Source: Pyxicephalus adspersus (taxonomy: Eukaryota > Chordata > Amphibia > Anura > Pyxicephalidae). From it: DNA of 64,000 nt. The stretch is from the NCBI RefSeq assembly GCF_032062135.1, contig NC_092862.1:44428783-44492782 (forward strand), in the 5' to 3' direction. Of the stretch, positions 58,001 to 64,000 are shown piece after piece (the first letter of the stretch is position 1; every line of letters starts with the position of its first letter). Both the position numbers and the translations under genes were made by a program. The notes under the pieces were generated by a model, which saw only the letters and a program-made list of their open reading frames with translations, made no database searches and was not told the origin of the DNA.

Positions 58001-61000
58001 ACTGTATCAGAAAGTGAGACATAGCTTTACATATGAACAAACGGGGCTTCCCTAGCTTCCTCAGCTAATCACAGCTTAGGCTGTGGGTGATTTTCAGGAC
58101 TGGGCTCTTCTGCATTCTCTTGTAACTCTTAAATGACCAAGACAAATTCTGCAGTTGTTTTTTTTTTAAATATCAAAGAAAAGCTTGCACCAGAAGTTAA
58201 TTGAATGTCTAAGCTCCATGCATTTTGTTTTCTTTGCTTTGTGAATAATCCAGTGAGGATTTTATACAGTGACTGACACTTCACCGACTAATATTATGCT
58301 AACACTGTTCCAATTTGGAAGCTGTTCATCTCAGCCTTTGGTGAGTTTATGACTTTTTATATTGTTCTTTTTACTATTTTTTTTTTTTTTTTTAAACTTA
58401 TCTTTAAATTGTTAGCAGTATTCAGAATGAATGAAATAATTTTCCACAGAAAATCACGTTTCAGCTAACAAAGATTTTAGCTAACAATTGTGATTACGGA
58501 ACAAGGTATCACTGTAGTACGATTGTTACAACTGGAAACTTACAGCAAGAACTTGGTAATAAGCAGCTTTGGAATCTTCAATACCAAGCTTAGCTTCTTT
58601 AAGGGTGGGAGCAGGCATTTGATCCTTCCCAATAAAAGACATGACCAAAACATGCTTCTTTAACATAACAACCTCTGGACAAGGAATGCCAGCTTTCTCC
58701 ATTCTGTAAAAAGAAAAAGAAAAAAAACAAAATTTAGAAAAAAAAATAAACAGTGCATTACAAAGAATTTCTTTAATTTCTAGGTCAAATTTGCAGTCAG
58801 CTGAACTAACTAAAATGCAATACTGATGTAACTTAGACATCTTAAAGACAGGACATGCTTCAAGCCAGCAACCTTCCCCAAGAATATGTGTAGAAGGTAT
58901 TATGTATTGTCAATTTTTTTTCTACACAGTTACCAAGAAAAAGCAAACCAAAAAGTAAACCTGTAATACCAGCCAGTCCTATTAAGTCATTTAGCTGGCT
59001 GTATGTTCTGCTCACAATCCAGATATATTTTTATCTGTGGCTCTATATTGTGGTGAACTAAAAGTGGAAACATGGTTTACAACAGTAAAAACAGAATTTA
59101 AAAAAAATGAACTAAGGTACCACCTTAAAAATCTATGGTCAGGCCAGGTGATATCCTCTCTGCATGGTAGTTACATCATCCAGGCCCAGCCAATCAAGAC
59201 GGCTGAAGATCTAAACAAGGCAGAGAAGGATATAGATGGTGGTGCCCGCACCATAACCTCAGGTCAGGTGAGTATATACAGGGAGGGATTTGGTTCCACT
59301 TTAAATGTTGTTATTTTTAAATCAACCTTCACCTCCAGTGTTTCTCTGCACCAGCTATTGGTTTTAGTATAATTAAACACAGCAAGCTCCCCATACCTTT
59401 TCAGGTTATGCTTTTCTTTTTCTGCCCACATTCTGATGATCTTGCGTGGATTTAATTTGCTGAAGCGATCCTTGAACCTGTAATCATCCTTGATATATTT
59501 GTCTCTGTTCTTAAATTCATTTAGAGTTGTCTTGAATACCTTGATGGCGCATTCAGCAGGTACTTCTTGTTCTTCCACGCTTTTAAAAAACAAAAAACAA
59601 AAATTAACAATCAAAAGTTAAGAACACTGAAAGCCCACCTAAAAGTATTATTTGACCCCAATATGCCATGTCTGGCCCTAGTGTCTCTTAATTTGTAGAT
59701 AGCCAACAACAATCTGGTTACAAAACAAGTGATATATCACCTTTAGGTGGATAAATCAGGGAGGGGTTAAGATTTTATTTCAGTACCTTCCTCCACTTGC
59801 ATGAAACACAACAGATTCTTTTCCAGTGCTCACACATCCATTAATAGTTTCCAGAACTCCAGCATTCACCATTTTATACAAAAGCAGTCTAGTCTTTGGG
59901 TCCACCACTTTTTCCTGGAACACAATAATACAAAACGTAGTTGTATACATATCAAACAGCATGCAAAAAATGTTTAAAAAAACTTAATAATGGAGGAATA
60001 AGCAAGACTTACAGCTGTTGAAACTTCTTTTTTGTCATGCACTCTGGCACTCTTGCGCTGTTCAGAGATTGAGTGTTGCTTTAACACATTAAAAACTTGA
60101 TTGGACAACTTCAAATCCATTCCAATTCCATCACCAACTTGAAACTCTGGGACAAACTGAAAGGTTTAAATAAAGGTTAGGTTCCCTGTGTTCTGGAGAT
60201 CCAACTGTAACTAGCATTACAGCAAAAAAAGTATACACAACTGATTCTATTTAACAATTTACTGTAACTAAAATCAATCTTATCAGAATCCTAAGCTTTT
60301 TTATTTATCCTCTGTTATTCCTAAAAAACACATTTGTGTTTAAGAACTATTAAGTATCAGAAATAAAGGCACATAGATAAAGGTGATCAATGCTTTATAC
60401 CAAATTTGTTTTGAAATTAAAGAGTAAATCTGTCCTTATAAGCACAGTTGTCCTTATCAGCATACTTGTTCTGGGTTAATGACAACGTAATATGGGAAGA
60501 AGTTCAGCATGATAAGAGAATGAGGTTCAATCATAGGTTTTCTGCTTCACTACCTTGCAGTATCCTTTAAAAATATTCACTTATTTCCTTCCCCAACCCA
60601 CACATTGGTGTATAAATTACTGTGGCAAGGACATTAACGCTAGAGCCAATATGAATGATTTAATATGCATATGTAAAAAAACAGTATATAATGAAAGCAT
60701 TATTCTTTGCTTACATTCTCCATCCGAGCTGTATTCTTTCTGCCGCAGACTACTTCATCATGTTTGGTTGTAATGTCTTTACCTTTACCAATAAATCCTT
60801 TTTTAGGGGTGGTGGTTGGCTTATCTGCATATAAACATATGATAACTTTACTACAACACTGTTTTGTAATACTCAGCTATAATATTTTAAAAAAGGTTTA
60901 ATTTTATTAGCAAAAGGCACAATTTCTGATGAATTTCCACAGGATAGTCTCACCAAGTATAGTCCACAGGCAATCTATTGGCATTGAGGCTGTGATTTTT

Positions 61001-63842
61001 GAAGATACTTGTTCTGCAACTGTCAATTGTAACCTGTACTGCATGATTTAGTGAGTCACTGACACAACACAAATGTGCATATTAGCTGAAGTAATACCCA
61101 ATAGACATCTGCCTGTACCAGGTTGGTGACTAACCTGGTAAAGATGATAGCACTGAGATATGCACCATCAAATACAAAGCAAATAAAGGAATTGTCAAGA
61201 GTGAGGGCTGTGATCTAAATACTATGAATTATACTTACTTTAGTAGGTTCGCCAAGAAAGCTGTGAAACTTGAACATTGTTTATCGCTTGCTGAATCTTT
61301 TTAGATATCGGTTAACTTTTTATAGTAAATGCCATAACTTTGTGTTTAGGGCCTGAAACTGGTTCTGCACAAACACACCCACTCCATATAAATTTACTAA
61401 TGGCATTAATCAATAGGATTATATTAATTTTATACCAAAGAGTAAAGTGGCATGCTGCCAGGAATACAGTATGCTGTCTTAACATGGAAAGCCACACTTG
61501 AAGAGAGACACTAGCAGTTTTTGCCAAGTTAAAGCTAAAACAGATATGAGTAATTTTCTCTCTTCTAGCTTAAAAAATATATTAAACCTGCAAATATGAT
61601 TTGCTGCAACAAGAGATCACTCCATGTGAAGTGAGTGGGTCTGCTTCCTGAAGCCTTAATAATGTTAAGGCTGGGTACACACGTGCCATATTTGTCAAAC
61701 GACAAAAGACTGCATGACACATGATCGAGTGCTGTACATACAACACTGTTCTATTCTATGGAGAGGGGAGGGGGAGAACAACAGACCACACCAACTTTGC
61801 ACTCCCTCCCTTTCACTTTCATCATTCGTTTCTCGTTCATGGATACACCAGGGCGGTCATCAGAACAACGGACGACGAACGCTGTAACACACTCCAGATT
61901 CTCACCCGATATGAGCGATTATTAGACGAGAATCACCTGTCGTGTGTACATTACCTAAAATTTCCTTTCCATAACTAATTGCAAAGGCACAATTAAATTT
62001 GATTGGGAGATGGCAGAAACTTAATACTAACACGTTCATATTCTAAGCTTTTTGTTCATGACAACAGAGAGACTGCAGTGTCCATGGTATGGAATAGCAT
62101 GATTACAAAGTGACAAAATAGTTCCCAGACCTCCAGAAAAAGAAGCAAAATGAAACTTCTAAACTGCAGCAATGCCTTCATGAAAACCTGAACCACTAAA
62201 ATAAGATGTATGCCTCCTATGCATTTTCAGCATACATATCCTATTACCAGAAAAACAATTTCATGAGTTTGCACTGTTTTTCAAGAAAGAAAAAAAAAGG
62301 GGGGATTATCTGTTTCCTCACCAGCTTTATATGGATCATGGCGTGTATCCTGCCAATCAACTTCATCATCCTCGGAGCTGTCACTATCTTCACTTGGATG
62401 CACCTTGCGATAGTTTTCAAATGAAATGGAGACTGCAAATGAGAGTACCATGTTTAACTAGCTTTGGTTCCATTTGTTAATTTTATCTACATTACTATGT
62501 TCATCAATAGCAACTATACCTTTACTGTCCCCATTAAATTTCTTCTCCTCTCTTCGAAGTTGGGCATCAAACTCTTTATCAAACTGCATCTGCAACATCT
62601 GCGCCAACACAGCATCACTTGATGTATCAATGTTCTCACTGGTTAGGAAAGCACCTTCATCGGCACTAAAAGAAGATTACAAAATAAAAGTTAATCTTTT
62701 TGACAACAAAAAAACATTTTTAGGGGAAAAATAACTTAAGAATACCTGCTTGATATAATTTTTCAAAGTGTAACTTCACTATTACAGTGGAGGCAAAGTT
62801 CCACATGTTGGATCAGGCAGGTCGTTATTAAAGAAAAGGACAGGCAGAGTCCCTTACACAATGTAAATTAGAAAAAAAAAAATCACATGCAGGTCCTGTA
62901 TTGCAAAAAGGATAGGCAATGTTCCTGAATAAAATATTTTAGCTGCCTGATCAATTTTTTTTTATTTAATACATTTGCCTGACCTTGTTTTATTCCATGT
63001 GTTGCTGTGTATACCCGGTCTTCTCTAAAACTCTGAACCTTCAGCTTTCTTACCAGGTCGAACTTCTGCAACTCCTGCGCGTGAGTTATCTCCAGCAGCC
63101 AGAGGCATCACCTGTCCCTTCTGCAATAACAAACCTGCCTGCTTTCACTTTTTTCTAAGTTATGCATAGTTCCACTTTAAATTTAACATCAGAGGCAATT
63201 TGTTTATTAGCTTTGAATATTCCTATATGCTTTCATGCTTGAGAATTTGTTTTAAATTTGTACTAAATAAGCTTGAAAGTTCAGGAATCTCCCTCACTTT
63301 TTCTATTTCCATAGTTCTCTTCCTCTCCTCTGTGTATCGTATACTAGACACGTTGCTTAGTGGTGTCTCTCTTATTTTGTGTTCATTCATCTTCTTCCCC
63401 ATCTATGTACAATTTACAAGGTTATCCATTTATAGGTGTTATGTTGTCAAACAGGAATAATGTTAGAATCTAAGTCAGGTTTTTAATTTAGTCTATATCT
63501 CAATTAGGAAAATGTTCCCTAGCTTTTTGTCCTGGACAATCTGTCACACCTGACACAATAGGGTTTTATTGGCGTTTTGTTCTTCTTTTTTAAATACGTT
63601 ATCTTATTTATGGTCATATGTTGGGGCAATGTGAGACAGGGAAGTTGAAAATGGGGAAGTGGAGTTTGAAACTTGGAATTATTGATGTTATGAGCAGACA
63701 TTGGCTGATATGTAACTTACAGCACTTCCTCTGGTAACACATTTCTCTCTTCCTCTAGCTGCAGCTCCTTGGCCAGCTCTTCGCTCATGACTTCTGCCAA
63801 TGAGCACTGATTCACAGGCTTTGCTGGTAAACCCCAAGGGCT
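54922..63842 (-). CDS. RIOK3: RIOK3, atypical RIO kinase, exons 2-13 (5' exon missing)
   Basis: Cytosolic serine kinase of the RIO family. It acts on late pre-40S particles in ribosome maturation and modulates antiviral innate signalling. Twelve exons join in frame to 1491 nt (496 aa plus stop); human has 519 aa, so about 20 N-terminal residues lie in exon 1 beyond the right edge. Key kinase features are intact: P-loop STGKES (exon 7), ATP-binding lysine in CAIKVFK (exon 8), catalytic loop HADLSEYN (exon 10) and metal-binding LIDVSQ (exon 11). The N-terminal part has an acidic serine stretch ([11 protein letters not shown], exon 4). The protein ends [11 protein letters not shown], close to the human DGDPPLLYDE. 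It is transcribed in the same direction as RMC1 and lies upstream of it. Confidence 0.97.
55030..56354. other. RIOK3 intron 12
   Basis: 1325 bases. Nothing recognised. Confidence 0.65.
56355..56462 (-). CDS. RIOK3: RIOK3 exon 12
   Basis: 108 nt, phase 0, acceptor atcag, donor gtaaat. Encodes [20 protein letters not shown] and SGLNIASDN. Confidence 0.95.
56463..57312. other. RIOK3 intron 11
   Basis: 850 bases. Nothing recognised. Confidence 0.65.
57313..57402 (-). CDS. RIOK3: RIOK3 exon 11
   Basis: 90 nt, phase 0, acceptor tgcag, donor gtacat. Metal-binding [20 protein letters not shown] and RDCRNVSQ. Confidence 0.96.
57705..57785 (-). CDS. RIOK3: RIOK3 exon 10
   Basis: 81 nt, phase 0, acceptor tttag, donor gtaagt. 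Catalytic loop: [17 protein letters not shown]. Confidence 0.96.
57880..58520. mobile_element. possible pogo/Tigger-like nonautonomous element
   Basis: Repeated words ctcggctaa and agctaaca near both ends and a right end of aaggtatcactgtag, which recalls pogo-type termini (cagtgatacc). The left end is degenerate. In RIOK3 intron 9. Confidence 0.35.
58544..58703 (-). CDS. RIOK3: RIOK3 exon 9
   Basis: 160 nt, acceptor tacag, donor gtaagt. Encodes [20 protein letters not shown], the hinge region, and [13 protein letters not shown]. Confidence 0.95.
58704..59396. other. RIOK3 intron 8
   Basis: 693 bases. A 111-codon + frame (59037-59372) has no recognised relatives. Nothing else seen. Confidence 0.6.
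59397..59579 (-). CDS. RIOK3: RIOK3 exon 8
   Basis: 183 nt, acceptor aaaag, donor gtatgg. Encodes [20 protein letters not shown] with the ATP-binding lysine, then [13 protein letters not shown]. Confidence 0.96.
59787..59914 (-). CDS. RIOK3: RIOK3 exon 7
   Basis: 128 nt, acceptor tccag, donor gtactg. Encodes [20 protein letters not shown] and the P-loop [11 protein letters not shown]. Confidence 0.96.
60013..60156 (-). CDS. RIOK3: RIOK3 exon 6
   Basis: 144 nt, phase 0, acceptor ttcag, donor gtaagt. Encodes [20 protein letters not shown] and [13 protein letters not shown], entry to the RIO domain. Confidence 0.95.
60157..60714. other. RIOK3 intron 5
   Basis: 558 bases. Nothing recognised. 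Confidence 0.7.
60715..60824 (-). CDS. RIOK3: RIOK3 exon 5
   Basis: 110 nt, acceptor tgcag, donor gtaagc. Encodes [20 protein letters not shown] and [15 protein letters not shown] second AG five bases inside the exon was rejected because it breaks the frame. Confidence 0.94.
61666..61956 (+). mobile_element. family B inverted-repeat element, copy 4
   Basis: Starts taaggctgggtacacacg and ends cgtgtgtacattacct. Core gctgtacatacaacactg and ggggagggggagaac. In RIOK3 intron 4; the rest of that intron (60825-62321) shows nothing recognised. Confidence 0.75.
62322..62432 (-). CDS. RIOK3: RIOK3 exon 4
   Basis: 111 nt, acceptor tgcag, donor gtgagg. Encodes [19 protein letters not shown] and the acidic [15 protein letters not shown]. 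Confidence 0.95.
62520..62665 (-). CDS. RIOK3: RIOK3 exon 3
   Basis: 146 nt, acceptor tttag, donor gtatag. Encodes [19 protein letters not shown] and [17 protein letters not shown]. Confidence 0.95.
62666..63720. other. RIOK3 intron 2
   Basis: 1055 bases. Nothing recognised. Confidence 0.65.
63721..63842 (-). CDS. RIOK3: RIOK3 exon 2
   Basis: 122 nt, acceptor tttag, donor gtaagt. Encodes [20 protein letters not shown] and [12 protein letters not shown]. Confidence 0.93.
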
Positions 63843-64000
63843 CTAAAATGAAATAGAAAAGCTTTACACGCAATTTCAGAAGCAACTACTCAACAATTTG
63901 TTATACAAAAAATAAGTTAAATTAAAACATTTATATCAATCCAACTTTCTGCAGGCAAGTACTTGCCCCTATTTTCAAAATAGTATCACTCATCTCCAGG
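63843..64000. other. start of RIOK3 intron 1 (by inference)
   Basis: No coding match. Exon 1, with the RIOK3 start codon, should lie beyond the right edge. Confidence 0.6.

Noticed and set aside
59037..59372. 111-codon + strand frame opposite RIOK3 exon 8 region
   Set aside because: No recognised domain; it lies in RIOK3 intron 8 on the opposite strand and shows no splice or promoter signals.

Overview
The window is animal nuclear DNA, most likely from a frog. Three conserved vertebrate genes are split into short exons with GT-AG introns. The spaces between exons hold transposon relics, tRNA-derived SINEs and short inverted-repeat elements of amphibian type. The frog assignment rests on overall repeat style and on protein divergence from mammals as I recall them; it is an inference. 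There are no bacterial operons, rRNA genes or CRISPR arrays.

Layout. Positions 1-12970 carry no recognisable exon and are probably intron 1 of NPC1; its signal-peptide exon should lie to the left of the window. NPC1 exons 2-25 run on the + strand from 12971 to a TAA at 36863-36865. RMC1 (C18orf8/Mic1) is complete on the - strand, with 20 coding exons from an ATG at 50916 down to a TAG at 37313. RIOK3 follows on the - strand, with its last 12 coding exons from 63842 down to a TAA at 54922; its first exon is off the right edge. The order RIOK3-RMC1-NPC1, with NPC1 in opposite orientation, matches human 18q11.2.

The coding parts add up cleanly. NPC1 exons 2-25 give 3780 nt (1259 codons plus stop), RMC1 gives 1971 nt (656 aa) and the RIOK3 part gives 1491 nt (496 aa plus stop). 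No frame breaks were found in any of the three.

Functionally, NPC1 exports cholesterol from lysosomes, and RMC1 is a subunit of the Mon1-Ccz1 Rab7 activator that NPC1-dependent cholesterol export needs. These two genes sit tail to tail with only 447 bases between stop codons. RIOK3 is an atypical kinase linked to 40S ribosome maturation and innate signalling.

Most notable observations: one RMC1 intron has a textbook minor-spliceosome (U12) donor; three TFEB/MITF-type E-boxes cluster upstream of RMC1; a hAT element has lost its middle but kept both coding ends; a CpG-rich inverted-repeat element about 440 bp long lies in NPC1 intron 10; and one SINE copy explains seven shorter repeat fragments scattered over the window.
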